64,000 bases of DNA from Inia geoffrensis (lineage: Eukaryota > Chordata > Mammalia > Artiodactyla > Iniidae). Positions 48,600 through 62,100 of the stretch are shown in pieces. The notes beneath the pieces are model-generated. The model was not told where the DNA came from and ran no database searches. It saw nothing but the letters and a program-made list of their open reading frames with translations. Every line of letters begins with the position of its first letter. The stretch's first letter is position 1. The translations under genes and the position numbers were made by a program. Location of the stretch: positions 31,311,318 to 31,375,317 of the forward strand of contig CM070919.1 of assembly GCA_036417435.1 (NCBI GenBank), read 5' to 3'.

Positions 48600-51280
48600 A
48601 GTGGAAACATTTGCTTCTTTGCTTCATCCCAAGGGCCCTGGGCTGAATGGGTAATTTTCATGTAAGTAACAAGGAAAATAAACATACATGCTCTAACAGA
48701 AATTGAAACATATTCTTAAATCTCCTTAGCGCCATAGGAGTCATGCTTGGAAAAACTTTAACAGACACGAAATGACCGGAAAGCAACAAGCTTTGTTTTG
48801 TGCTGCTTTGTTTAAATTACACGGTCCTTTGTCCCCTCAAATGCCCAGTAAGTGGTTGTCCTTCCGCTTAAGCCTTTTGTTTTCCTAGGTTTCTCTCTTT
48901 AAAGAAATGCATAGGAATAGGACTGCTAGAATTATAAGACTGGCATGGTCTATTTAATAGTCATTAACCAAACAAATATCTTGAAAGAAATAGTTTTGAA
49001 GCTATCTGTTTGGTTAAATACACGTATGATAATATGTAACTCCAAGAGGCTCTATATAGGACATAAAAGAAGTCAGAGATCCATGCAATCAAACCTAGGA
49101 GGTAAGGGTGACATAGACGATATAACCATAAACATTCATTATGACATAAAACTAAGTTATAAATTCTGGTTTATGTAAAGAAGTTTCTGAAAGAGTTCAA
49201 AGCAGTGAAATCTAGGTAAGTAGAACTTGTCAAGGAATATTTGGAAGAGGCAGGGAAGCCTGAGTTGGAACCTAAAAGATGGGAAGAAAGTGGAGGGGGA
49301 GAAGAGAAGGGGCGAGCGTTCTAAGTGAAGGGAACGAGGGTTAAGGAACAGGGAGTCTGACAGATCAAGGCACTAGGGGCTAGGGGAGAAGGTGAGTGTT
49401 GCAGAGACAAATTTGGCAACGTGGGCTGGACTTAGAGCTCTGAGGTCTTGAAAATCAGGCAAGAAAGATCAAGGAAGTGGCAGAGACAGCATTTCACAGC
49501 AGAAAGGGGGCTGACAATTTTGGAGAGGCAATCACAGAGAATACTAATGAGCGATAAACATATTTCATCTGTAACCTTACATTCAGAAAAGCAAACTGGC
49601 AATCAGCTCAGCATAAAAAACAAAAGCTCTGTGGTTGTTAACCGTGCCTGGGAGGGTAAACGGGCACAGCCTTTTGAAGGCTATTTGTCATTTATCGCAA
49701 TTTGAAACACACAACTTTTGGATCCACGCACTGGGAGAGAAGTCTTTGAACCTCTGCGTTCATGCATGTTTTGCTGGGTACACCAACCACGCAAAGCCCT
49801 GACTTTTCTTTGCTCAGGCCACTTCTCGAGTTGTATTTGCAGCGGGCAACCTTGAGGGAGGAGGTGATGTCTCGCTGCTTACTGCTTGCAATAAAAGGGT
49901 ACGTTCCTCAAGTTTAACATTCCTCAGCAAAAATGCAAATGATGTGGGCACAGCTGACACCTGGGCCCTCTGTCACCCCTGAGGGACTCAGAGGCCAAGA
50001 AGAACGAATTCAAACATGATGCTCGTGCTGCTTGCTGTGCCACAAGTAACAAAGTCCTTAGTCTCTGACCCATGAGTCACATCTCCTGACTTCGCCCATG
50101 AAACAGTCCTCCATGAAAATGCATCCATGAAATGCCAGTGAATTGGTGCCAGGGTTGGAATTTGGGCTGAATGACTTGATATGGATATTTCCCAGAGTCC
50201 TTGGAAATACTCTCAATGTAGTAAAAACCTAGAGGCTATGGATGAAATTGGAGGGAAATTCACAGATGCATCTGCTCCTTCCCTCCATTTGCACCGCCAT
50301 CGCTCATTATCTCACGTCTGAACTACTGCGATAATCTCTCACCTGGTCTACCGGCTGGCAGTCTCATTCTTCCCTAAGAAATTACTTATCTACCTAGAGA
50401 CCCCATGGTCTTTATATTCAAATGACCTAAAATTCCCAAAGGTTCCAACTATCTCCTGGGTGACGTTCAAACTTATCACCCTGGCATTCAAGCCTTCTAC
50501 AATTGGTCCTCAGCCTTCATATCCAAGTTAGCTTTCACTTGATACCATTTTACCAATTTGTACTTTAAATACTTGTTATTTGCGTATGACATGTATATTT
50601 TTTCTGTGAAAATTCTTCAAAAATATAGTTTATGGATTCAGGGCACCTCAATTCAACTAGAATTTTTCGAGCATCTACTGGGTACAAGGTTCTGCCCTGG
50701 ACATTGAAAGGGATAGAAAAATGTATGACTCTCCATGATGGACGGTATAATTTATAGTCCCTTTATGAAAAATAGTTCTAATGGGAGTCCTCAGTGGGTC
50801 AGACCTATAACACCCTCCACTGCAGCAACTTCCTTGGGTAGCCCAGTGCTTCTGGGGCACTTTGCACATCCCGAACAACAGCATATGTGATTACAATGCT
50901 GTCTCTTTAGGCTTATCTGCTGTTTCCACAGCCTAACTGTCCATGTGCACACAGCTTTATTTAAAGTATTCCCTAAGTCACTCCTCTTCCTTCTTCTTGG
51001 CTCAGGGTTACAGAAGAATAATTATTTGCAAATAAGAAGACGGAGACTTTACCTTTATCCTGTGGCTCTTCCTACTCTTGGAAAATATAACTAAGCATGT
51101 CTGCCCCAGTCGACCACTCCCTATTTATTCAAGTGCTGACAAAGCACTCCAACTGTTCCTCTCATAACTGCCAACAGGTTCTCAGTAGAAATTATCAAAG
51201 AGGAGAAGACATTTAATCAAAAAGTGCTAAACCTTAACTGAGGCCTACACTATTATTTTAGATAAATAACAGCCTCAATT
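48600..51280. other. Intergenic stretch, mostly old repeat relics
   Basis: 49220-49450 resembles the variable part of an old L2/MIR-class repeat (GAAGAGGCAGGGAAGCCTGA, then a GA-rich run at 49280-49315). 50240-50560 is L2-like in sense orientation (CTCACGTCTGAACTACTGCG through TGGCATTCAAGCCTTCTACA). No coding gene is recognised. Confidence 0.45.
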
Positions 51281-51780
51281 TCCTTCCATGCAGTCTTGGC
51301 TTTTGACAAGCTAGAACTCAGATCGAAAAGCATTAAGAGTGAAAGAAGAATACTTTATGATGCTAAAGACTACCAATCATAATGAAGACACACTATTACT
51401 TAACAAATTGTATAAAGCAGAAAGTATAAAGGTGAGAGGAGAAACAGACAAAAACACAATAATTTGGAGACTTTAACACATCTCTCTCAATCCAAGAAAA
51501 CAAAGATAACAAAACGCTAATAAGGATATAAAAGACAGATAACATAATCAATAAGATAGATCTCATAGATATATATCAAGCTCTGTACACCATTAGCAGA
51601 AAATACATAACCTTTTCAAGTGCACACTGAATATTCACAAAAGTGACATTTTAGGCCACAAAGAAGACCTCAGTAATCCAAGGAGTAGAAACAACATTTT
51701 CTGTCTACACGAAATAAAATCAGACATCAATTTAAAACCATCAAAAGGAAAAAGGTCCCTCCTCCTGGAAATGTAGCTCG

Positions 51781-51816
51781 TGCGCGCATGCACGCACACG
51801 CGCACACACACACACA
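51781..51816. repeat. CG/CA-rich microsatellite
   Basis: TGCGCGCATGCACGCACACG runs into (CA)n. It is an alternating purine-pyrimidine tract. Confidence 0.9.
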
Positions 51817-52401
51817 ATTAAGCTACCCCTCAGAAGAGAAATACAAAATTTAAACACAACTGATCAAAAATTTTAGGATACAGCTAAAGTGGTTATCATA
51901 ACAATAAAAATAGGTCAATTAAATATCTAATCCTTAAAGCTAGAAAACCAAGGAAAAGTGGAATGGAGATAGTTGATAATGTTAAAAACAAAAATTAATG
52001 AATAAGAAAACAAAGAACTGTAGATTTAATTAGGAAATGTAAAAGATAGTTCTTCGAAAAAATTCAACAAAGAAAAAATACTAATTAACATAATTAAAAA
52101 GGGAGAAAGCACACATATAGGTAATTACAATGAACAATCAATAACCATCAAAAAAGAAGAGTAGCATCTCAAGGTACTTTCCACCCAATTTTTAAAGAAC
52201 AGATAATCCAAGCGCCACTTAAATATCCTAGTGCATAGAAAAACAAGGAAAACTTACAAATTCATATTCTAATCTGAGTATAATATTACGACCAAAAAAA
52301 GAAAAACACAGATCAATTTCACTTATGGATATTTATGGCAAAAACTTAAAAGAACAATTAGAAAAGAAAGCCCAAGATCATATTAAAAATTAATTCATCA
52401 T

Positions 52402-52604
52402 GGGCTTCCCTGGTGGCGCAGTGGTTGAGAGTCCGCCTGCCGATGCAGGGGACACGGGTTCGTGCCCCAGTCCGTGAAGATCCTACATGCTGCAGAGTGG
52501 CTGGGCCCCTGAGCCATGGCTGCTGAGCCTGCGCGTCCGGAGCCTGTGCTCCACAACAGGAGAGGCCACAACAGTGAGAGGCCCCCGTACCGCAAAAAAA
52601 AAAA
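52402..52604 (+). mobile_element. CHR-2-like SINE with perfect 10-bp target-site duplication
   Basis: The head is GGGCTTCCCTGGTGGCGCAG and the tail is a short A run. AATTCATCAT occurs at 52392-52401 and 52605-52614. It is inserted inside the old L1. Confidence 0.96.
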
Positions 52605-52695
52605 AATTCATCATGACCAAGTGGAGTTTATTCCAGGAATGTGCAATGGTTCAATATTAGGAAATCTGTTCATATAATCCATCATATTAATAGAG

Positions 52696-53068
52696 TGTCT
52701 TAGTTTGTTCTGGCTGCTATAACAAATTACCATAGACTGGGTGGCTTATAAATAACAGAAGTTCATTTCTCACAGTTCTGGAGGGTCAGAAGTCCAAGAT
52801 CGTGGTGCCAGTGGATTCAGTGTCTGGTGAGAGCCGGCTTCCTAGTTCATAGACTGGCAGTCTTCTCATTGAGTCCCCACATGAAGGAAGGGGTAAGGGA
52901 CCTCTCTGGGGTCTCTTTTAGAAGGGCACTCATCCTATTCATGAGGGCTCCACCCTCATGACCTGATCACCTACTGGAAGTCCCATCTCTTAGTACCATC
53001 ACACTGGGAATTAGGATTTCAACATATGAATTTGGGGGGTGGGGTCACAAACATTCAGTCTATGGCCT
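52696..53068 (-). mobile_element. Solitary MaLR LTR (MST/MLT-like), reverse orientation
   Basis: It reads TGTCTTAGTTTGTTCTGGCT, CCATAGACTGGGTGGCTTAT, GTTCTGGAGGGTCAGAAGTC, GGGCTCCACCCTCATGACCT and ACAAACATTCAGTCTATGG on the plus strand. This is the reverse complement of a MaLR LTR of the MST/MLT group. It is inserted within the old L1. Confidence 0.9.
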
Positions 53069-53205
53069 GGAGTTAGGGAGAAAAATTATGCAATCACATC
53101 CAAAGATACAGAAAACACATGTGAAAATAATTCAACACTCATTCATGTTAAAGAACACTTCTCAATAAAAAGGAATTAATGGATATTTCCTAGATATCAA
53201 TATGA

Positions 53206-53232
53206 TACACACACACACACACACACACACAC
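53206..53232. repeat. (CA)n microsatellite
   Basis: A pure CA run within the old L1 remnant. Confidence 0.95.
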
Positions 53233-53460
53233 CACTTACATCACAAAGCCACTATCTTACTTGCTGGAGAAATGAAAGGATGCCAATTATCTCCATTATT
53301 GAGGATTTTGTTAGAAATATTACCTACTGTGATGGACAGGAGAATACAATTAGAAATTTAAAAACTGGAAAGGAAAAGGTAAAGTGTTCTCTAATGTACA
53401 TGGTATGATTAAGTATCTAGACAATCCAAAGAAACAATGGGAGAATTACAACAGAATAAG

Positions 53461-54900
53461 AGAATTCCCCACCCTATCCCTATTCTGCTCCTATCGTGGA
53501 CTTGCATGTGTTTTTGGAACTCCCAGTCACTCAAGTTCAAGCCATGATGTCATAATAATAATATTAATTTCACTTGTGCTTTCACAATCTACTTTCCACC
53601 ATATTTTGCACACACCCCTATCTAAGCAATTGCTAAATCATAGATTTTTGACTCTGAAATGTCCCTATCGGTCTTTCTTTTTTTTGTCCCTTTGTGGTCA
53701 ACATCAGGCACTTACTCTCTACATGTAACTTATAAATGGCTGTCTGTTCAGTGATGCCACTCTTGTTTAACATGGAACTTCTTGTGATATAAGATCCTAA
53801 CTCCTTGGCCAGGTTTTCTACAAAAGGTCCTTCATATACCTTTCCAGAGTCTTTTCCACCTAATGCTTTATACATACATTGTTCAGCTGGACCAGACTGA
53901 TGGGTATCTCTTACCTAAACCCATACTTGCAGTCCCATATCTTTTAGAATACTCTCCTTGGACATCAACACCTGTAACAACAAGCATCCCTTCTCTAAGT
54001 CATCCTATAATAAGAATACCTAATTGTTTTGTTTATGCACTGTGCTAAGTATTCAATAAATCGTTGCTTTATTGAATAACCTCTGGCTGCCTGGAAGATA
54101 AAAATTTAGGGTTTTAACTCAACTAAGGATCTCTCCTTAGTTCATAGTTTATCCGTTTTTCATTACTTGGCTTTGCTCCAGTTTAGCAGGGACTTTGCCT
54201 AATTAGTCCTGTACTCTCAAAGCCTAGAACTCTACCTGGAACAGTAGGCACTTAGCAATAATTCTAACTGCATGGCTGTATGAAAACTGAGTGATTAATG
54301 AATAATGCAAAGAAGCAAGGGCTCAACGATAGACAACGTAAGCCAGCATCAGGATCATATCATCACTTTCTGGTTTGCAGGTATCTCAGGTGTTCGTAAA
54401 CTCTTCTGGCTTACGGACAGAGAATTAAAAAAAAAATTAATTTCAGCGGATTACTGGGCCCTCTGAATCCCATTTTTATAAGTACTAAAAAGCCTCGTTG
54501 CAAAAGGAACAAAGGTGTTGGCAGACGGTATATTTAAGCTCAGGGATTGGCACTGTATGAACCCTATGGCCCCTAAGGGCCATTATGTATTGAGGGCTTC
54601 CTAATGTTAAATTGTAAGTTTATGTATTTTATAGTACATATCTTCCTTATATATGATACATATTAAATATTTTATGTAAATACAACTTAAATTATACTTC
54701 GTGCGACATAGCGATTCCACAGCCACCACCGCCTTTGATCCTAAGGACCTAGTGAGGTCATCCTTTCAGTTCCCCGATACACCTTCTTAAATGGACTATT
54801 TAAACTGGGTAGCAGCATCCTTATCGGCTAACACAGCGTTAGCGGCCGCTGGAAGGCAAAGCATTAATAGGAACTGGTCTAAGGTTGGGCGTGGAAAGTA
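53461..54900. other. Intergenic stretch upstream of SPCS3
   Basis: The region is AT-rich. An L2-like relic lies at 54170-54270 (TTTAGCAGGGACTTTGCCTA ... CACTTAGCAATAA). No coding gene is recognised. GC content starts to rise near 54840. Confidence 0.5.
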
Positions 54901-55049
54901 AAGTAAAGGCTCCCACGCCCTCCCCAAAAGCCGAAGTTCTAACTTTGACCAGGTTTGACAAGGGGGAAGACTCGGCGCTTTCTAAAGCTCTGTTTCCAAA
55001 CGCGACACATCAGGACACAAACCAAACTACCTGGCCCCGCTGCCGGTTT

Positions 55050-56150
55050 AAAGTGCAAATCGACGGAACCTAAGCACCCAGAAAGCCGCAGCCCCAGAGC
55101 ATCTGCCGTAAGGGCGGGAGAGGATGGTGGGCGAGCCGCGGGCCGAACGAGGGGAAGCCAGCACCCAGGAGGCGGGCCTTCCGCGGCGAAGCCCCGCCCC
55201 TCCTTTGCCGGTCGCTGATTGGCGGCGGCACCAGGCCGCGCGAGGAGGGGCAGGCCCCCGCGCGGCTCCGGCTCTCCAGTTCGGCGCGTCCCGCCCGCTG
55301 GTGGGTGTGTCCCGGCGGCGGGAGCGCGCGCGCTCGCTCGCGTCCGGGGACCGGAAAGGAGGCGGGGCCGCGGCAGCGCGCCCCCACTCCCCCCACCCCG
55401 GAACGCTCGGCGCAGGCGGCGCGGCTCGCAGGGAGGTGGACTGCAGCCGGACCGGGATCCCGGGTGTGCGTGGGGAGCGGGTTTCGGGGCGTCGGCCGCG
55501 ATGAACACGGTGCTGTCGCGGGCGAACTCGCTGTTCGCCTTCTCGCTGAGCGTGATGGCGGCGCTCACCTTCGGGTGCTTCATCACCACCGCCTTCAAAG
55601 ACCGGAGCGTCCCGGTGCGGCTGCACGTCTCGAGGATCATGCTGTGAGTACGGCCGGGGTCGGGCGGCGGGGCCGGGCGTCCGGACCGGGCCGGGGCGGG
55701 GGGCGCCGAGGCCGGGCTGCCGCGCGATCCCCTTCCCCTCCCCTCCCCGCCTCCCCGAGCGGCCTTCGCCCCCGGGCGGATCCATTGGGGGCTGTCCCTC
55801 GACTCCCACCCTCCGCTGCACCTTCCCGGGCTTGCTCTTAAATGTTCGTTTCGAGCGTTGCTCGGGTCGCTGCCTCCGTTTCCTTCCTGTGCCTCACTTC
55901 CCTCGCCCGCGCCCGGCCAATAAGGGAGCACCACACCAGCCCAGCGGGCCCGCCCGGCCGCACCCCCGCCGGCGCGGGGCTCGGGGTCCCAGGCGCTCCC
56001 GGCCCGACTCGCCCCCCGACAGCCCCTTCGCGGGGTCCGTCCCCCTCGTCCCGCCGCCGAAGGTACCCGCGGCGCCTGCGAAGTTGGCAGGAGAGGTTCG
56101 GATGCCCGGGGAGGAGTCGGCCTCCCAGCGCTCCCAGGCGGCGTGCTTTT
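55050..56150 (+). promoter_or_regulatory. SPCS3: SPCS3 CpG-island promoter
   Basis: About 1.1 kb of very GC- and CpG-rich sequence surrounds exon 1. Upstream of the ATG there is an inverted CCAAT box (ATTGG at 55218-55222, an NF-Y type site). There are several GC boxes (near 55113, 55167, 55193, 55287 and 55360) and an ETS-type CCGGAA at 55351-55356. No TATA box is visible. This is the usual promoter type for a constitutively expressed secretory-pathway gene. The start site probably lies between about 55350 and 55480 but cannot be fixed from sequence. Confidence 0.85.
55501..55643 (+). CDS. SPCS3: SPCS3 coding exon 1
   Basis: It encodes residues 1-47 and two bases of L48, covering the short cytosolic N-terminus and the membrane anchor. 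It ends ATGCT before the donor GTGAGTACGG. An alternative upstream frame (55124-55504) ends in a TGA overlapping this ATG. Confidence 0.97.
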
Positions 56151-59100
56151 ATTTGTGAAGGGCCAGCCGCTTGAATAAATCTGCGAAAATGCCCGAAGTA
56201 GAATTTTGAAATGACATTGTCCTTTCGCTAATGCCCACTTTTTATGCAAATTTTTATTCTCTGGCACTTTCTTCGATTCGTAGCTTTTTCCCCCCCCCGG
56301 TTCTCGTGTCCTTCTTATCTGTGCCATCTTCCAACGAAAGCTCCCTCGTCTTCAACCATAGTTTTATTTCTAAGTCACAAACGCCAACAAGCCAGTCATC
56401 TAATGGCTATTCCCCACTTATTTTTTTTCCCTCCCTGCATTGATGTTTGTTAGGTACTCTTTTTTAGATTCCGGTAGACTCAGGCTGGACATCACGAGCG
56501 CTGTCTGCTCTGGGAGGGCTTAGAAGAGCGTGGCTCATGGTACACACTGAACAGCTGTTAGCTACTGTGAACCTTGCGCAAGCTTCCTACCTTCTTGGGT
56601 CTTCATTTCCTTTTGTCTGAAGTGGAAGTAATACCCAACTTGTAGGCCTGTTGTGAGGATTGAGATAATTGTCAAAAACACATAGTGGCCCTGACCCGGA
56701 TGCATATGTAGTACGTGCTCAGTGAATAGTAGTTGTTCATTTAATCTTGGTTTCCATACCACCTTGCAGTCAAATGTATTTTCTTCTACCCAGTCTACCA
56801 AATCGCTTGACATCGAGCATTTCCACATTCTATGAGCACTTTTTTTCTCCTCCTGGGTTTTGTTAGGGGTTCTTGGAAGGTAAATGAAAATAGCTGAAGA
56901 CCTACTTCTATAGTGGATTAGAATGTTTCTATTGTCACACTTACCAGTTTCTCTGATTTTTACTTGTTTCTTTGTGGGATACAGCTAGACCCTGTCTTTC
57001 ACGTATGTAAGGAATTTTGTGAGTTTTGTATGCTGTTATGTTTGAAGGATGGTGAAACTATTATCTTTATTTCTAGAAAAAATGTAGAAGACTTCACTGG
57101 ACCTAGAGAGAGAAGTGATCTGGGATTCATTACATTTGATATAACTGCTGATATCCTTTTTAGCAAATATTTCATCGCTCTTTCTCTAGTATTACAATGA
57201 TATACATACTTAGTGATTTGGGGGACAGTAAGTATGTTTATCCATTGAATCAGTCAGACCTTGGAAATTTCTATGCCTATGTTTTCATCAGTATAGTTGT
57301 GTTAATACCTCCTCGATCAACCTTTAGAAAACTTGTATTTATAGATTGACGAGTTATTATTGTGTGAACACACTTTAAATTCTTCACAGAAACATTAAAT
57401 AGATCTAAAGCTATAAGAGAGTTTGAATCTGTATTTAGGAAAGAAAATAAAATTAGATCATTTAGATTAAAGACGGAAGAATGTAACCACTACTCAGCCT
57501 ACCTAGATGTAACGTTTCGTGTACAATCCTCAAGAATATGTCCATGTTTTGTGATAGCAGAGAGAAACATGTTGAAAAAGTGAATTGCATCTGCTGTGAT
57601 TCAGAAGGTCATTGTCAAATGATTATTGATAAACCATATTAGCATTTTGCCATTATCATTCTTTTTATAAGTACTTTTATAATAAGAGTCAGAGAAACCG
57701 TGACAATTAAAAGAGTTATTTAAAATGGACATGATTTAAATATTTTCTCTTTATTTTGAATTTCCACCTTTTGACACCTCTGTTCGCTGGGCCAGTTTAA
57801 TCTTCTGTTAGGGTCTTAGATTACTATCTTGGCAGCATTGTTACCTGCCACTTCTGGGATCTCATCTGCCTTTTTAAGAACCCAGGATTAAAGTTGGTTA
57901 TGGAGATTGAACTGTCTGAACTTGTGTAAAGCAACTATCTGAACAGTGGAAGCAGATTACCTACCTGGGGAGTTTACCTGACATGTCTCTTTACTAGCCT
58001 GGAATTACTTTTACCTTGATTTTTTTTGGAAATAAATTACTAGGTTTAGAAGTAGACTAGGAATTAGTTCTGTAGGCACTTTTTAAGGAAATAGAGTACA
58101 CCATCAGAAAAGTCCTGTGTTAAACTTTTGCTTTTAAGTCTTCATCTCTTTAAAAAAAAAAAAAAAAATCTAAGCTAGTGAGAGAGAGTTTGGAGCTAGT
58201 GTGAAAGTAGGAACTTGGTGTATGTGGGCAATTATAGTGAAATTTAATTTCATCATTTGTAGTTTAGATTTTCTTAATATGGCTGCTAAAACTTGAAATT
58301 GTACCTGTTTTTATAAAGAGATATTTAAGACTTCTGAATTCTAAAATAGTGATTCTTAGTGGATACACATATCTAAGAGTGGAATGTCATGAACATGTAG
58401 CTGTTAGTATATAAACGGATATAATAAAATGACTTAACCATTTACATATGATGCTTAATGAAATCCAAACATTAACTCAGTTCATTTCTCAGTGACACAC
58501 CAGTCTTGTAATTAATCCTGGTGAGTTTTTTTCACTCGGGTGCAAAGTAATTAAACCAGATTGGTATTCAGCTGTGTACTCTTACTAAAGCACTTCATGG
58601 GTTGAGGCATTTTGATCTCTACTGGCATATGTCCAAAAATAATATGTACAATTTACTGTACTTGGTTTAATTACTTGAGCCTAGTTCACTTATGCTTAAC
58701 ATTAAGTTATATTGTGGTGATTGGTTATACTCAGAACTACAGTAGAATCATATGTGCGTGAAATACTAAGTCCTCTTTCTTTTAGACTTAGTGGGTTGAT
58801 CTTACAGAAAACGAAATTTTGTATTTCTCGGTTAAGTTTGTATTAATTGAAGTATCTCAGGTAGTAATGCTTAGAGGAGCAGGGCAGGATACTGATAATC
58901 TCACTCATATTTTTTGACTTTGGAATGAGCTGGATTTTACAGTATATCATCTTCTATATATTTTTATTAAATTAGAGGCCCAGTATGTTTCTGGGCCACC
59001 TCTCCTTTTTTTTTTTTTTAAATTGTAGTATCAGTATTGCTGTGAATAATTAAGAATAACCAAAATCTGTTTTAAAGTTGTATGCTGCTTTATGATTTAT

Positions 59101-62100
59101 ATATCCCTTAATTTATATACATCTAGAAAATATATTTGATTGGAATGTTAAGCAGTTGTTTCTTTATTTATCAGCCGAATATTCAACAAAAAATAATGTA
59201 AGTATATGTATAGAAGTATTTTCATAGATATTTAAAACCTCATTCTTTAGAAAAGAATATAAATTTTATATATTCGAAATATCTGACCTGAGTAATTTAG
59301 TAAATATCACGAGCCCATGGAAAGGTGACTCTACTAGGAAAACTGTACCTCCTTTGGTAGCTTCTGTCTTTTTTGTTTTTCTGTCTGCTTCTACAGCCCC
59401 CCTGCATTGTGGTTCCCAAGAGTGGGGTGCAAGCAAGGTAATGCCTAGATATATAAGGAAAACAATGAAGAGGTACTATTTCTCTTCTTATGGATCTAAG
59501 AAGAGTTGCCAGATTTTCAGTTTGTTCAGCTTTTTACTTGGCATTCGGATGCAGTGGCAAGTTGCAAGGTCCTTGTGTGCCACGCCGGAAGCCAAAAGTC
59601 CATTTATGTATTTCTCAATTTAAAATAAGAGGGAAAAGATGTGAAATTTTACTGATACTCTATGGACTGACACTGATACTCTACTCGGTCCTTAAGTCAA
59701 ATGGTCACACGCCTCCTAAAACACGCACCTTCTCTGGAGGAAGAGGGGGAATTCTGTAGGGCAAGCGGTCAGCCTGCTACATACATGTATCCGTTCACTT
59801 TCAGCATTTTGCAGAGTTGTGCAATGTGTACCCAATTGAGTAGATTATATCATCTAGTTTTAAATAAACTAATCCTCACAAATGGAAACATGGTTAAAAA
59901 ATTCTTTCAAAGAAATTAGAGATTGAAGAGAATGCTAACGGTCCAGACACGTGTGAGCGACAGGAAAACGGCCGAGCTGACAGCCACGTTAAAGGATTAA
60001 AAAAATAAAATCAAAGAGATCTAATAAATAGTTGGCTGAGAACAATTTAGCATTAGTCAAGAAGCCTATTTGAAATGCACATTTACATTCACTATCAATA
60101 ATAATATATCTAATGATAATAGTAATGTGTATCATGTACGTAATTTGTAAATAAAGATGCATAGTTTGGGTTGGTGTTCAGAGTAATTCATTATCAAAAA
60201 TATTTGGAGACTATTTCCAGTGCTAAGCTCCAGAAGGATGTTGCTGAACTATGGGTTATGAGGAAATGAGGAGGTCGAATTACTCCTCAGCTAAGTCCTC
60301 TTTAAGCTAAGATACTCTCTCTCCACAGCTACCATTAGAGATAGATGGCAAGATACTTGAATCAGTGAAATTTGTAACTTGTGCTTACAACTCTGTTACC
60401 CAGCTATGTAATCAAAAACTGTAAAGATAACTAATTTGTGAATCATTTTAGATTATTTTAAAATCCATCTAAATATTTATATTTTTCCTCTTTTAATACA
60501 TGATGTGAGCTGTTTTGATAGTCTTTTATTAAGCCATATGTCTACAATTAATTTATATTGAGAAATACATTACTTTGTTTTGAGTTGTACAGGACTTATA
60601 TCAGTTTGAACACTTAGTCTTTTTAATCATAAATTAGAGTTGAATAGAAGTTTTATAATTAAAAGCTATTAAACTGTTAGATTAAAACCTATTATAACAT
60701 TATTAAAACTATTAGTTTGTGACTGAAATTTATTAGTCCAGTCTGATTTAGAGCTTTTGTTGCAGATAAGAGTAAGGGTTAAAATATTTATATAGCATAT
60801 TGATAAAACAGAAATCTTCTTAGGTCCTAAAAGTGTAAGGTGAATGATTCTGGTATGTGCATTAACTCCGAAAGGTGAAATCTGTGGAATCAAAATGTGC
60901 TTCTATGTTGTTTTTACCTGAGTTACCCTTATGTTTTGTTATCAGCATAGACTGAGGTAATTCGTAGTTAAGAGATGAGTCTACTTCTGTATTGTATTTG
61001 AACTGTATATTCATTTTCAAGGGATGACAAATTAATCAACTTTATTTGTTGATTGGTTTGATTAGTTAACTGGAATCATTAGCACTTCAATTCGTTGTAT
61101 ATTTATTTTGAGCATATTTTTTATGGAGGATACTTTGTTGGGCAGTAAGAATATTGGGTTGAATAAGTTTTGATCCCTGCCCTTGAGAATCAACAAAGCG
61201 TTAAACAGAAAAAGCTGCCCTGAAGATAAGAGTGACAGCTGTAAGCACAAGTATTCTACAAGTTTCAGCAAATGATCCAAATAAATATGTCACCTTCTTG
61301 GTGATGGATATACCTGAGTCAGATTCATAACTCTGATTTACTCCAGCATGGCTAATAAGTTAATACAGTTTGGAATTTGACAGATCACTGCTTTGGTGAA
61401 TGAATAAATATCCATAAAAAGTCATTTTACTTTGGCGTATCTTTGATTCTGTGTTCTTCAGTCTTGATGTTTCTGTTTAATGTTGGAGGGTTTAAGGTGA
61501 AGATTTGAACCCCTTTTTAGAAATTAACTGTTCCATATTTCTTTTTAGTTAATGCTGAGCAGTTGGCCTCACAAGCTAATGGATGGTAGCTTCATAAGAA
61601 CACATTTCTTGGCATTTAGAAGTGGTTACAAATGTACTTTTTCTCCATTTCGTAACTCTCATTTTCCAAACGAAACTTGTTTATGATATGTCAAAGCAGT
61701 GGCTTAAAAGAATTGTCTGACTTGTAGGATTTTGCCATAGTAAAACAATAATGTGCCTATGTTTTCCTAAAGGAAAAAAAAAAAAAACCCTAAAAAGTCT
61801 TCATTTCTTCAGTGATTCCTTGATAATTTAAAAACCTTGGAGATATATAAATTTTCATGAGATAATCTAGCAGCAGTGACCTGTATTAGCAGCGTGATCT
61901 ACAGGGATTAGTTCTCTCTGTTTCCCTGGCACCATGCAGTGTCCACAGAGGTGGAGGGTCTCAGAAATTTTACAGGGAAAAGTGATTTAAAAGAATGCTT
62001 CCCTTCTAGGGATTCTAGTGCCTTCTCTTTCTCCTAGGGCCTCACTCTGGAGAGCACATAAGTCTAAAACCTTGCATTAAACTTTGAGGGCTCTAAATAA

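Larger units (their letters stand above)
51290..53460 (+). mobile_element. Old L1 ORF2 remnant, interrupted by a SINE and an LTR
   Basis: The A-rich sense-strand pieces are L1 ORF2-like. ACATTTTAGGCCACAAAGAA precedes the SINE. CATGACCAAGTGGAGTTTAT and ATTCCAGGAATGTGCAATGG lie between the SINE and the LTR. GAAAACACATGTGAAAATAA and AACACTCATTCATGTTAAAG follow the LTR. Those pieces correspond to the reverse transcriptase region. All frames are broken. Confidence 0.8.

Noticed and set aside
54939..56327. A 462-codon minus-strand frame antisense to the SPCS3 promoter and exon 1
   Set aside because: It lies in the CpG island, where stop codons are rare in all frames. Its composition is Pro/Arg/Gly/Ala-rich without a domain, and other long frames overlap it on both strands.
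57151..57160. Reading SPCS3 exon 2 onward through ATATCCTTTT as coding
   Set aside because: The continued frame leaves the conserved protein at once, whereas splicing to 59121 restores DLENIFDW exactly.
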